Source: Stomoxys calcitrans (taxonomy: Eukaryota; Arthropoda; Insecta; Diptera; Muscidae). From it: a stretch of DNA of 64,000 bases. The notes under the pieces are model-generated. The model was not told the origin of the DNA and ran no database searches. It worked only from the letters and a program-made list of their open reading frames with translations. The DNA lies in NCBI RefSeq assembly GCF_963082655.1, contig NC_081554.1, forward strand, positions 129,090,962-129,154,961, in the 5' to 3' direction. Position 1 is the first letter of the stretch, and each line of letters starts with the position of its first letter. A program made the position numbers and the translations under genes. Positions 33,266 through 44,166 of this stretch are shown in pieces.

Positions 33266-35165
33266 AGAGCCTAGGTTAGGTTGAAAAGAGGGTGCGACTA
33301 TTTACCAACCCCATGCCACCATGTACATACACCTGAGCCAGTAATTGGATTTTTGTGCACTCTTAATACTAAACAGTAACCTCGAAAAAGAAAACTAAAG
33401 TCAGGAAGTCAGTGTTACTTACAAAATCCTTAATTGTTTTCCATATCACGCCCATTATTGGTTCATGTTTGGTATTGCGTCAACACATAAGTGCCAGTTT
33501 CTGTTATCAGCGAAATCTGTGTAATGACATACAAAATGCTATAACATCTCATAATCTTCCCCACATCCCCTACACATGCTATCACTTGCCGCACTGATTT
33601 TGCATAAGTGAGCTCGAAGTCCTATGTGTCCCGTTATGACGCCAAAGGCTATACTGACCTCCATCTTAATTCCCTTCATCGTGATGTTCGCCTTCCCGGC
33701 CTCGGGTTAGCCAAGTTTATCGACCCCAAGGCCCACTCTGCCCCCTAGCTTTAATCCATCCGTGTAACCTGATCTTCCAGATGGCAACATAGGGTTCCGT
33801 CAATGCAAGACTGTGCCGCTGGTAGTTGTGCCGCACACTCGTCCTCAAGTGTCGTCGGAGGCATCCGATCGGAAACTTCTTCCTTCCTTCCTGGTTTCCT
33901 ATCGTCACCTGGATTATACCGCGATGGTATGAGCTGCTCCCATCCTCAATCCATTCTCCCATCGCCTTAAGTCTCATAGCCGCGGTGGCTGCCTCACATT
34001 TAATCTGTATGTCAATGAGTCGGATATAAAGAATAGTCTCCAGTGCCCTAGTGGGCGTGATCCTCATCGCTCCGCCTATACCAAGTCAACATGTTGTCTG
34101 AACCTGTTGTATGATCCTTATGTTGCACTTTTTCTTCATAGGAGTCCACCAAACTACTGAGTATCAAAGTCTAATGATGCTCTTTTAGAACCAGTTGACT
34201 ATCCTCGGATTCAGGCCCCATATCTAGCCTATGGCCCGTCTACAAAGTGCCCAACATCCGTGAGCCTTTTCAGTTCGCTCCTGGATGTGACACTTCCAAT
34301 TAAGTTTCCTATCCAAGCTCACTCCTAAGTATTTATCCTTGTTAGATATCGAAATCGTTTCGTTGAGGAAACGTGATACGTCGAATTGGCCCACCTTCGT
34401 CTTTCTCGTGAAGAGGCATATTTCTAGTCTTCTCTGGATTAACATTGAGACCTGGCCCAGTCATGTGCTATATGCAAGACCCTTTCGGCCCTTCTGCATA
34501 CCTGGTTCGGATCCTTACCCTTAGGAAGTATTATATATCGTCTGCATAGTAGACGGGTTAAACTCCCTCCTCAGTCAGCATCCGTAATAGGTCATTTATG
34601 GTGGTCACCCGTAGGAGTGGAGATGACGTGCCCTCTGCCACTTTCTCCCTTATATTTATGTCATGGGACACACAATTTATCCACCTGTACCTTAGCATAT
34701 GGTTTATCCAGTCTCTAAGGACCGAATCCACCCGGTACTGGTCTAAGGATTGTATCAGTGTGTCGGTCCGCACATTGTTGAAAGCCCCCTCGATGTCAAT
34801 GCATACCGCCAGTGTGCACGTTTTGGCATCGAAGGATTCTTCTATTTTATGCACAACCTCATGCAGGGAAGTCTCCACCGACCTTCCCTTGGCATAGTTA
34901 TGCTGTTTGTATTTAAACAGTTCGCTGGATGTCCTAGTCTTTATCATGGTATCCACAATGCGTTCCATGGTTTTGAGTAGAAAGAACGTAAGGCTCATAG
35001 GTTTGTATGCCTTTAGTGTCGCATAACTTGCCTTGCCGTTCTTGGGTATAAATACCACCTAGTCTCTGCAAGGATTTCGGAGTGCAAGGCACGCTGTGAA
35101 AATATTGGCCAGGTGGGGCGCCAGATAGTCTGCCTCTTCTGTAGTAACGTAGCGTAGCAAAATTT
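33266..35165 (-). pseudogene. RNase H-bearing non-LTR retrotransposon, 3' half, defective
   Basis: Read on the minus strand, in order: an RT domain (35058 to 34558, 166 residues) with FIPKNGKASYATLKAYKPMS and the catalytic 'DIEGAFNNV' Asp; just after a stop, the second catalytic motif VYYADD (about 34556-34535); a thumb-side segment (34445-34224) with KYLGVSLDRKLNWKCHI; and the RT-RNase H linker (34067-33717) with RITPTRALETILYIRLIDIQ. The C-terminal 'GHIGLRAHL...CRGCGED' segment sits at about 33640-33540. The 3' end near 33270 reads CAACCTAACC on the minus strand. A TAG replaces the expected Trp before VFIPK at 35059-35061 and a TAA sits before YADD at 34555-34557. The RNase H core is missing between about 33715 and 33660. 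The 5' half (ORF1, endonuclease) is absent. Clade: I/R1/Jockey group, not resolved. Confidence 0.85.
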
Positions 35166-35897
35166 GCAAAATTAAACAGAAACTTTACACAGATTCTTTT
35201 TGCTTATAGGCTGGTTATGTTTGAAGATGGGCTTTATCGGACTATATTTTGATATAGCCCCCATATAGACCGATCTCTCGATTCAAGGTCTTAGAGCCAT
35301 TAATGACTCATATGTTATGCGATTTCGTTGAAATTTGGGACAGAGAGTTGTGTCAGGCGCCTTCAGTTCCATGTACAATGAGGCCCACATCGGTCTATTT
35401 TTGAAAATAGCTGCCATATAAACCTATCTCCCGTTTTAAGGTATTGAATACATAAAAGACGCATTTCTTACCCGATTTCGCTGAAATAGCACAATGTATT
35501 GTGTAAGGCCTTTTAGCATTCGCACTGTGTAAGGTAAGGATCGGACTATATATGGCTGTATATGTCACATATACCAATCACTCGATTTAATGCCTTGGAC
35601 CCATAAGAGGTGCCTTCATTATTCGATTTCACTGAAGTTACGCACAATGTGTTGCGTTAGGCACCTCGATATTCGTACCGAGATTAACCTGTTATATTTG
35701 GATATAGCTGACGGACATACCGATCTCTCGATTCTTGGGCTCGTGAAAGCAGAGCTTGTTAGTCGGTTTCGTTGCAATTTGGCACAGAGAGCTGTATTAG
35801 GTTCTTTGAGTTCCATGTTTAATTTTGCTCTGATCAGTCCATATTTCGATATTGCTGCCATATAAACCGATCTTCCGTTTTAAGGTTTTGGGCCCAT
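35166..35897 (+). mobile_element. HINE-like element, family B, body fragment
   Basis: Words 'AAACTTTACACAGATTCTTT', 'GATATAGCCCCCATATAGAC' and four tandem units at about 35240, 35400, 35550 and 35700. It starts directly against the retrotransposon's truncated 5' side and lacks both ends. Confidence 0.6.
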
Positions 35898-35904
35898 TAA
35901 GGGC

Positions 35905-36112
35905 CCGTAGAGGCCTCCGTGGCTCAGAGGTTAGCATGTTCGCCTACGATTGCGAACGCCTGGGTTCAAATCCGGCGTGAACATCAACAAAATTTTCAGC
36001 GGTGGAAATCCCCTTACTAATGCTGTCTACATTTGTAAGGTATCCTACCATGTTAAAATTTCTCTACCAAGTGGTGCCGCTATGCGGCACGCCGTTCATC
36101 AAAAAGTCCCGT
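35905..36112 (+). mobile_element. tRNA-derived SINE with intact head
   Basis: The head reads 'GCCTCCGTGGCTCAGAGGTT' (A box TGGCTCAGAGG) and 'GGGTTCAAATCC' (B box) about 40 bp later. The body 'TTTTCAGCGGTGGAAATC', 'TTACATTTGT..' type words and 'GTGCCGCTATGCGGCACGCC' match the reverse-orientation SINEs elsewhere. This is the best copy for the pol III promoter. A functional tRNA gene is unlikely, because the head does not fold a clean acceptor stem and runs into the SINE body. Confidence 0.8.
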
Positions 36113-36592
36113 CTGTCGAAATCATGATAGCGGTCGAACACGTAAAGCTAGCCGCTGAAATTTTGCACAGATACTACTTATTTATGTAGGTAGTTGGGGA
36201 TTGCAAATGGGATTTATCTTTGCAGATTTAGATATAGCTTCCATATAAACCGATCTGCAGATTTGTACAACGACTTCTCCTACGAGCTTTAATATCGGTC
36301 CATACTTTACTTGGCTACATCGGCGCAATACCTGATATAGCTCCCATTCCAATGTGTCTCTCAATTTTAATTTACATCTTGGGCCCCACTATTAAATCTA
36401 ATATTGGCTCCAGAATCCAAGCCAAGTATGGTTTGTATCGGTGCATAGCTGCAATAGCATGGCAATTCTTTTTTTGCCTCCTGAGAGATAACTGGCTAAT
36501 AACTTGATAAATGAGATCCTTAGTTCGGCCGTACCCTTAAGTAAATATGATTGGGTGCGGCCGAACTTAGCACGCTTTTACTTGTTTTATTT
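36113..36592 (+). mobile_element. HINE-like element, family C, 5'-truncated
   Basis: 'CGAAATCATGATAGCGGTCG' (36117) and units near 36230 and 36330. The 3' end is 'GGGTGCGGCCGAACTTAGCA' then 'CGCTTTTACTTGTTTT'. The SINE joins it at the CCGTCTGTC position. Confidence 0.65.
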
Positions 36593-36652
36593 AATTTTAT
36601 TTTTTTATTTATGTTATTTTACATTATTTATAATATTTTAAATTATTTATAA

Positions 36653-38356
36653 TCTTCTTTATATATAAAAATCAATTTGTGTTTGTTTGTGTGTTCCTTA
36701 TAGACTCAGAAACGGCTGAACCGATGCACCGATTATGCACCGATGATGCATAATGATCCCGTGGTGAAAATAGGGTACTACATTTTTTGATATCTGAAAC
36801 GCCAGATCTCGGAGATGGGTGGTGCGATTTTGTGTGCTCTCTTATAGTAACCAACAAACAAAAATTTGGTATTCAAAATTCAGATGGAGTATCTAGGGGG
36901 GGCGCCCCACCCCCAAAACCTCGCCAAATATATATATATATATACCAATCACGACAATATGGGACTCAAATGAATGGAATTTAAGATTAGAAAACGTATC
37001 TGATATCCAATTGTCGGACCATGTGATTGGGGGACAACCCCAAGCCCCAAAACACCCCTAAATCGGAAATATTTACCGACCATGGCAATATGGGACTCAA
37101 ATGAAAGGTATTTGCGAGTAGAATACGAATCTGATATCCAAATGTGGGACCACGTTTCTGGCGGTCCACCCCTTTCCCAAACAGGACTTATTTACTGACC
37201 ATGGGTATATGGGGCTTAAGTAAAAGATATTTGAGTGTAGAATACGAATCTGATATCCAGATGTGGGACTAAGTGATTCCCAAGAACATACCCCAAAGAA
37301 GACAAATTAACGAACATAGCAATATGGGACTCAAATAAAAGGTCTTTGGAAGTAAAGAACGAATCTGATATCAATGTTTGGGAAAAGTGTCTATGGGTCC
37401 ACCCCACCCCCATAACACCATCCAAATAGGAAGTATTTGCTGAACATTGCAATATGAGGCTCAAATAAGAAATATTTTAGAGAAGAATACGAATCTGATA
37501 TATATTTTTAAAACCAAGCCACTGAGAGACCGCCCCATCCCCAAACCGGTTATGTTGCCGACTATGGAAAAATGGAGCCCAAGTGAAGGGTATTTGGGAG
37601 TAGACCATGAATCTGACATCAACATTCGGGACCAATTATCTAGGGGACGTCCCAACACCATAACAAGCCCCAAGTAGGACGTATTTGCTCACCAAGACAA
37701 TTTGGGTCTTCAAGACAGTGGGGCTCGATATTCATAGTTTTTAGGGCCCATACCCCAAACCGGACATATTTGCTGGCTTTTTCAATAAGGGGTTTAAGTG
37801 TATGGTATTTGAGATTAGAAAAATGTAGGACAATGTATTTTAGACTTCACCCCTTCACCAAAACACCTCCCAGAGGGTAAAAATTTTTCGACCATGCCAA
37901 TATGTGGCTCAAATGAAAGGTATTTGAGATAAGAAAACGAATTTGATAACCAATCTTTGGGCCATGTGTTTGGGGGACGCCTCATCCTGTAAACTCCTCT
38001 TAAGCCAATGGCAATATGGGGTTTAAATAAATGGTATTTGAGAGAAGAGCACGATGCTGATATTTTTTCAGGGCCAAAGGTCTGGGGGACCACCTCACCC
38101 CCGAAAACACACCTAAATCAGACATCATGAGAATATCGGGCTGAAATAAAGTATTTTAAGAATGGAGTACACCTTACATCCAAACTTAAATTCGTAGGTC
38201 AATAAAGATCATATGGGATTCAGATAAAGGCACTTATATTGTAAAACTGTTTGTTTCACTAAATGCTCTTTAATTGTCGAAAATAAATATTCCAAGGGAA
38301 ATTTTGTTCCATATTAAGTAAAAGAAGGCGCAGCGGAGCGGGCCCGATCCAGCTAG
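36653..38356 (+). mobile_element. Non-autonomous Helitron, both ends present
   Basis: 5' end: TC followed by 'TTTATATATAAAAATCAA' and then 'GACTCAGAAACGGCTGAACC', typical of insect Helitrons. The exact TC could be 36653 or 36656. 3' end: 'GGAGCGGGCCCGATCC' (38335-38350), an imperfect hairpin, then AG and the terminal CTAG (38353-38356) followed by T. The interior (36800-38280) is about nine diverged copies of a unit with 'ATGAAAGGTATTTG.GAGTAGA' and 'GGGGGACCACCCC'. There is no Rep/helicase coding. Helitrons replicate by a rolling-circle type mechanism using an autonomous partner's RepHel protein. Frames such as 37216-37464 and 37815-38093 are unit translations. Confidence 0.85.
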
Positions 38357-39950
38357 TTATATATATAATTTCACTTTATGTTGTGTTACTCTCTTACTAA
38401 CAACCGCTTAAAAAATTGAGCAAAAGCCAAAATAAACTACTAACAGCCAGCACACAGTGTTTGTTGTTGTTAGCAGCCTTTTTTCTATGAGAGGAAAACA
38501 CAAAACAAAGAGATCAAGAGCTAAGAGGGGAATCCCATACTGGTCCCATATAAAAATTTAGAAAATGCGTTTTCATATAAAATTTCAAGCAAAAAGTTTA
38601 AGTTGCCTGTGGACCGGCAACCGCAACGGATGACTCAACCCTCGAAGGGTTAAAGACACCTGTGGACTGATCACTGAGGCCCTAACAGCCAATCATTGGC
38701 CGTAATTCTTTCTTATCAGTAATTTTTTTCAATTAAAATTCTTTGCAACATCCATTGCAATGAAAGCCCAAGGTTTAGCCCATAAGTAGAGACCTTTAAC
38801 TTCTTAATTTTGTAAAGAAATTGGTATTTCTCTTTTTTAATTTGCAATATATTTGCTCTCCCCATTGTTGTTATATTCTGCAGAAAACGCTACACAGTTA
38901 TTAATTATTCCTGCTCTCTTCACTCTTATTTGGCAACTTTTTGTATAATTTTTTAGACGATTGTTTCGTCCCATTTGCTGCTGCCTTCCTTCCTGTTGTT
39001 CCCTTGCTCTCTAATAATTGCTATTATTTATGTTGTTATTCATTATTATTATTTTTTAAGAGCGCAAAGTAAAAAAAAAATACCAACTAGAAAAAATGGC
39101 TTGTAAGGTAAAATATAATTATACTTAATTATGGAGTTTTAAGCATTCAAGTGGGCTCGTTTAGCGATATTTGCCGCAGCTCCCTTGACTGCCACCCCAC
39201 CGCCCATGACTATGTTCGCCTTAAATAAGTGATTAATTATTTTTAATTAGTTTTATTTTTACAGACTGCAGTCAAATTTCGATAGATTGCTCGAAGGCTT
39301 AGGGGGGTTCGAGGTACTGCAGTGGTGATTTATGATGCTCTTATCGATTAGATAGGAGCTAAAAAGCGAGCCGCGTTCTCAATCATTTTGCGGTAATCGA
39401 TAATAATTTGTTTGTGGCAGCTTTAAGTTCAGGCGAAGAGTGGAGGTTTAGAGGTGAAATGTGCCTGGCTGATGTGCAATAAATCTGAGTGAAACTCAAT
39501 TCTAAATGTGGGCTTGGATGAATGAATGATTTATATATGGGCTGACTTGAAGTAGAAATACCACAGTAACAGACATTAATCAACTCAATTATGAATGTGA
39601 AATGTTGAAAAATCCCCACTGTGTAGTGATAGATTACTTTGTGGGAAACACACAATACCCGGTCACATGTGGGAGGATTTATAGAATGTCAACGCTGAAA
39701 TTGAGGTTTTAAATTATTTCTCTAAGCTATTGAAAATAACATTTGAGAAGATCGCTTTCCATAGAATCTATAACCGATAACAATAGTTCTACCAGCACTC
39801 AACATTTCTAGAATACGGTGATATAATGGAGAAATATTTTTCACTCTGAACACGTATGCCCTCCAACACTCACAAAAAATGCTACCTTCTTTGGTCAACT
39901 AGTAAACCGATATCCCAATATGATATCCTGAGCTACTAGAAGCATCAATC
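38357..39950. other. Unique DNA, no gene seen
   Basis: Moderately AT-rich without local repeats. The 90-residue frame at 39383-39655 (minus) shows no recognisable domain. Confidence 0.45.
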
Positions 39951-40885
39951 ATTATCAATTTTTATAACACACAACGCCTCTAAACATTGATTTGCGACCC
40001 CATAAAGTACATATATTCTTGCTCATCTTGACATTCTAAGTCGAGCCTATCCATCCATTGTCGGTCGTTGGAAATGGCAAATGGGCGCTATCGTTTCCAG
40101 TTTGGATATAGCTCCCGTATAAAGTGGTTTTTCGACTTGACTTGTAAAGCCTCTAATAGCCGTAAGTGTAAACCGATTGAGCAGAAATTATGTATGTAGT
40201 ATTCCTATAAATTTTTAATTTTTATACAAAATACCATTGGATGGGGGTACTAACTAATCTAGTCATTCCGTTTGTAACACCTTGAAATATTGAACTGTGA
40301 CGTCATAAAGTACATATTTATTCTTAACCATCTTGACATTCTATGTTGATCTATCCGTCCCCCTCTGGCTGTCCGTCTGTCGAAATCACGATCGCGTTGA
40401 ACGCGTTCAGCTAGCCGCATTCGCACAGAAATATCTTATTGATGGAGGTCGTTGGGTGTTGTTGAAGGGTTATATCGGTTCAGATTTTGATATACAAACC
40501 GATCACACCTTTTGATTGATTGATTTGATCTTGAGCCCCTAGAGGCCTCAATTTTCGTCCGATTTGGCTCTAATTTGGCACAAAGTCTTATCTCTGACTT
40601 CATACAATATATCCGTGCCAATTATGCTCCAAATCGGAAAATTGGCGTGATTACTTCTGTAATGATTCCAACATCGGTGCCAAGTAATATCCGAATATCT
40701 TTATATGGTGATATAGAACCCCTTTAATACCTATACCCCGATATGACTTCTTGACACCACAGAAGGCTCAATCAATCCCAATGATTTGATTGTTAAAAAA
40801 TAATTCAAATAAAAACTAAGTTCATAAAGATAAATTTTCAGCGGTTTCCGAACTTAGCTCGTTTTACATCTTTTTTATTTATCTT
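39951..40885 (+). mobile_element. Two HINE-like family C fragments in tandem
   Basis: First: 39957 onward with 'CCCCATAAAGTACATATATT' and a unit near 40100. Second: 'TATACAAAATACCATTGGATG' (40215), 'CTGTCCGTCTGTCGAAATCA', units near 40480 and 40640, and a tail 'TTCCGAACTTAGCTCGTTTT' at 40846. Both are decayed. Confidence 0.6.
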
Positions 40886-40949
40886 TCGAGGCGACCTTAT
40901 GATCAAAGTTTTTTTGTATCGCAAATTCGTCTTGATTTCTTCGAAAAAA

Positions 40950-41020
40950 GCAAGTAAAGGCGTGCTAAGTTCGGTCGGGCCGAATCTTATATACCCTCCA
41001 CCATGGATCGCATTTGTTGA
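40950..41020 (-). mobile_element. HINE-like family A, 3' terminus only
   Basis: 'GCAAGTAAAGGCGTGCTAAG', hairpin variant TTCGGTCGGGCCGAA (40970-40984), 'TATACCCTCCACCAT' (40989) and 'GGATCGCATTTGTTGAG'. It is cut by the MITE fragment. Confidence 0.8.
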
Positions 41021-41085
41021 GTTTTATTAAAAAAGTAAATATACTTTCTTTTAAAAAATCCGCAATTACTTTTTGGGCAACCCAA
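41021..41085. mobile_element. Mariner MITE, right end only
   Basis: 'TACTTTCTTTTAAAAAATCC' through the terminus '...GGGCAACCCAA', then TA. It is the right-hand end of the same MITE as 11324-11560, truncated on its left. Confidence 0.85.
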
Positions 41086-41103
41086 TAGATTGTTGCCGTA
41101 CTA

Positions 41104-41331
41104 TTGGGTTGCCCAAAAAGTAATTGCGGATTTTTTAAAAGAAAGTAAATGCATCTTTAATAAAACTTAGAATGAACTTTAATCATATATACTTTTTTTA
41201 CACTTTTTTTCTAAAGCAAGCTAAAAGTAACAGCTGATAACTGACAGAAGAAAGAATGCAATTACAGAGTCACAAGCTGTGAAAAAATTTGTCAACGCCG
41301 ACTATATGAAAAATCCTTTTGGGCAACCCAA
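41104..41331. mobile_element. Mariner MITE, full length
   Basis: In the opposite orientation to the 11324 copy. Starts 'TTGGGTTGCCCAAAAAGTAA', flanked by TA on both sides (41102-41103, 41332-41333). The right terminal repeat has lost 'GCAATTACT'-type bases ('GAAAAATCCTTTTGGGCAAC'). Confidence 0.9.
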
Positions 41332-41399
41332 TATTTTAGCAGACTTCTTGCTGTTACAGCAACGGGGCTAAAACCCTTGAATACCAATGAAATTTGCAA

Positions 41400-41782
41400 A
41401 TTTCGCCGAAAACAACGAAACTGGGAAGGGCTTAAACTATAAACTTAAACTAGAGGCATTTCTACGCTTACGGCTGCCGATCTCCACATATAAAGTAATA
41501 AAGTCATCACAGGCGCATTAATTACCCTATTTCGCTAAAATTTGAAACAGTACATCGAATTGAGGCTCCCGATGTTCGAACCAAATATGGTCCAGATCAG
41601 ACCCTCTTAAAAAGTAGCTTCCATACAAATACAGCTTCAATTTATAGTCCTAAGTCCATAAAAGGGGCATTTATTACCCTATTTCGTTAAACTATATGCT
41701 AATCATCCAAACCAAATATGATCCAAATCGGACGGAAGGTAAGGTTCGGCCAAACTTAAATCGTTTTTACTTATTTTAAACG
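41400..41782 (+). mobile_element. HINE-like element, family B-related 3' part
   Basis: Units with 'CAGGCGCATTAATTACCC' and 'AAAAGGGGCATTTATTACCC', and the 3' side 'AAGGTTCGGCCAAACTTAAA' then 'CGTTTTTACTTATTTT'. Confidence 0.55.
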
Positions 41783-41789
41783 ACGGCCA

Positions 41790-42160
41790 GATTTTGTAAT
41801 AAAAAAGTAATAAAATAGGTTAAATTAACTTCTTCATGACATTGCCTGACTATGGTATGGTCCTGCAGGCATATATCCGGCGATCACAGAATGCGTAAGG
41901 TGGGCTTTGAAGCTCATGTATCACTGTAGAACAGCGAAACGGTCTCTAGGACATCAAAACCCCTATGGGGAAATCCTGATTATGAGAAGACGAGGCTATT
42001 ACTGAAAGAAAGTAAGCAGAAGGTCAGTATAGCTTTCGGTATTAAGATGTGCACATAGGATTACGAGCTCATTTATGCAAAATCGGTGCGGCAAGAAACA
42101 ACATGTGTAGAACATGTGGGGAAAATGATGAGACGTTGCACAGTGTGAGAAAATCGGAAA
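41790..42160 (+). pseudogene. Non-LTR retrotransposon RNase H C-terminus, decayed
   Basis: A broken frame reads ...NPDYEKTRLLLKESKQKVSI and continues with a degraded 'GxxGLRAHLxKIG' and a 'CRTCGEN'-like motif near 42106-42135. This is the same segment as 55629-55925. A matching 3' UTR piece at 42520-42700 has 'AGTAGCATGGGGCGGATTAA' and 'TTTCAACATAACCTTACTTA'. There are frameshifts and stops throughout. Confidence 0.65.
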
Positions 42161-42519
42161 AAAACTTGTAAAAATTATGCCGTCTTAGAACGGGTATAGA
42201 TATGCCTTCACAAATTGCAAAATACGAAGCAGATCTCGGTCAAAATTGCAAAAAAATTAAAGTCGAATATCTCCGATACCAATGGAGATACGATATTGTA
42301 GACTTCAAGCGGACTTTTTGTAGTGGTTTTCGAACACAAACCAGACCATAAATGAAGATTTGGTGGCCCGAAGAATTTTCCGAAATACCGAGGAGAACAA
42401 CTTTGAAATTTTGCATACAATCTCGTTTGCACCGCAGCTCTAATCATTTCAAAGATATATCTACCCGTTCTCATACGCCATAATTTTGACTAGTTTTTGC
42501 CCGGCTTTCGCGGCTAACA
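42161..42519. other. Unassigned DNA between retrotransposon pieces
   Basis: Contains 'GGGTATAGATATGCCTTCAC' and an 88-residue minus-strand frame (42208-42474) with no domain I recognise. It may be an insertion into the retrotransposon relic. Confidence 0.35.
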
Positions 42520-42700
42520 GACACCGGCACTTTGGTGGGGCCGCAATATCAGACATGAACCGACTTATGGGCGTTGTATGCATTACTTAGAGCGCACCAC
42601 AAGCCGATGACTGGCTTAGGTGTACGTCCATAGTAGCATGGGGCGGATTAATATCCGCACCCTCCTTTCAACATAACCTTACTTAAACTAACTTCTACAT
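42520..42700 (+). mobile_element. Non-LTR retrotransposon 3' end
   Basis: 'GCATGGGGCGGATTAATATC' followed by a decayed pentamer tail (AACATAACCTTACTTAAAC). The related 3' end at 33266-33350 (minus) has 'CAACCTAACCTA'. Confidence 0.6.
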
Positions 42701-43003
42701 TCTATTTAATGGTCCAAGATCTTACCATGCCCGGCCGTCTGTAGTTAGCACGCTAAGGCTCTAAAGAGTTAGGCTACGTGCACGAAAATTGCGCATATAT
42801 GTTTTGTTGATGTCCAACGGTTGGGAGGGATTTTAAATGGGCCGAATCGAGTTGTGTTTATATACAACTCCATGTGAACCAATTTCCTATTTGACTTCCT
42901 GTGTTCCTTCAAAGCGTCACTATTATCCGATTTGACAGAAAATTCGCGCAATGGTTCGAGTCCAAAGTGGTTTGTTACTCGATAGAGCTGTCAACATTTT
43001 CAT
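42701..43003 (+). mobile_element. HINE-like element fragment, A/C type
   Basis: 'CGGCCGTCTGTAGTTAGCAC', 'AAATGGGCCGAATCGAGTTG' and a partial unit to 43000. Confidence 0.5.
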
Positions 43004-44166
43004 ATCCTACACCACAACTGTGGTAGAGGGTTTTATAACTAAGTGCATTTGTTTGAAACATCCAGAAGAAAGAGTGATATACCCATTAAAAAGTTAACCG
43101 AAAGACTCAGAATCACTTTCTGATTCGATTTAGCTATGTCTGTCTGTCTGTCAATGTTAATTTGTGTACAAAGTAAATGTCGTAATGTTTGTCCGATTGT
43201 CTACAAAATTGGTAAAGGCATGTTTTTCGGTATAGAGACCAAACCTATTGATATTGGTCAAATCAGTTGAGATTTGGATATAGCTTCCATATGTATGTTC
43301 ATCCGATTTGAACTAATATTGCAATAAATTCGTCATTTGCCATTTGATTCGCACAGATTGACGAATTTCAATGAAATCGGATAAGATTTCGATGTAGCTC
43401 TCATATATATGTATCGCCCGATTTTCAATTCTACTGCCTTTACAAGCGCATTTATTGACCAACCTCCCCAAAATTTAGCATAAAGTGTTCCACTACGACT
43501 ACCACAATATCTAAGGAGTTTTTTCGAAATGGGTTCAGATTTGGATATAGCTTCCATATATATGTTCTTCCGATTTGAACTACTATGGCAATTATGTGAT
43601 TCTCGAACTAACTGATGAACTAGTATGGCACTAATATGATATCTCGGCATTGCTGTTGTGTTCCGTATAAATTGGTACAGACTTAGAACCAATTTCGCCC
43701 GATTTTCACTCCTGGAGCTACTTAAGGCACATTTGTTCATCAGTCTTTCCACTTTTTTCGACGATTACCATCATGTTTAAGGAGTTTCGTCGAAATCGGC
43801 TAAGATTCATTGATTTGTTCGTCCAACTTTTAATAATCTGCAATTATGTGGTCATTTGTCAACCGATTGTCACAAAAGTGGCACATATACATATGTATTT
43901 ATCTAAAGACTGTTGACATTTTTGTTAAAATTTATCATATTCGGATCAGATTTATATTTAGCTTCTCTACATAGATATACGCATCGCCCAATTTGCCAAA
44001 AAAAAGTGCCGTAGTTTTTATAATTTTGAACACTTTGGCTCGAAATTTGATATCGATTGGTTTATAACCTCAAATGGGTTATACACCGCATCAAATTCAG
44101 TTCAGTACTAGATGTAGCTCCTAAATTCCACTTATAGGGTGGGTGTAGGGTATTACATAGTCTTTC
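43004..44166 (+). mobile_element. HINE-like element, family D, full length
   Basis: 5' 'CATATCCTACACCACAACTG' (43002), then 'TTCGATTTAGCTATGTCTGT', a CTGTCTGTCTGTC tract, and units at about 43260, 43390, 43520 and 43690 with 'CCATATATATGTTC'. 3' 'GGTGGGTGTAGGGTATTACA' then 'TAGTCTTTCCATACTTGTTC', where the hairpin is degraded. The 139-residue frame at 43333-43752 translates the units. Confidence 0.75.

Noticed and set aside
35905..35985. Functional tRNA gene
   Set aside because: A and B boxes are present, but the acceptor arm does not pair cleanly and the sequence continues into a body shared with other SINEs.
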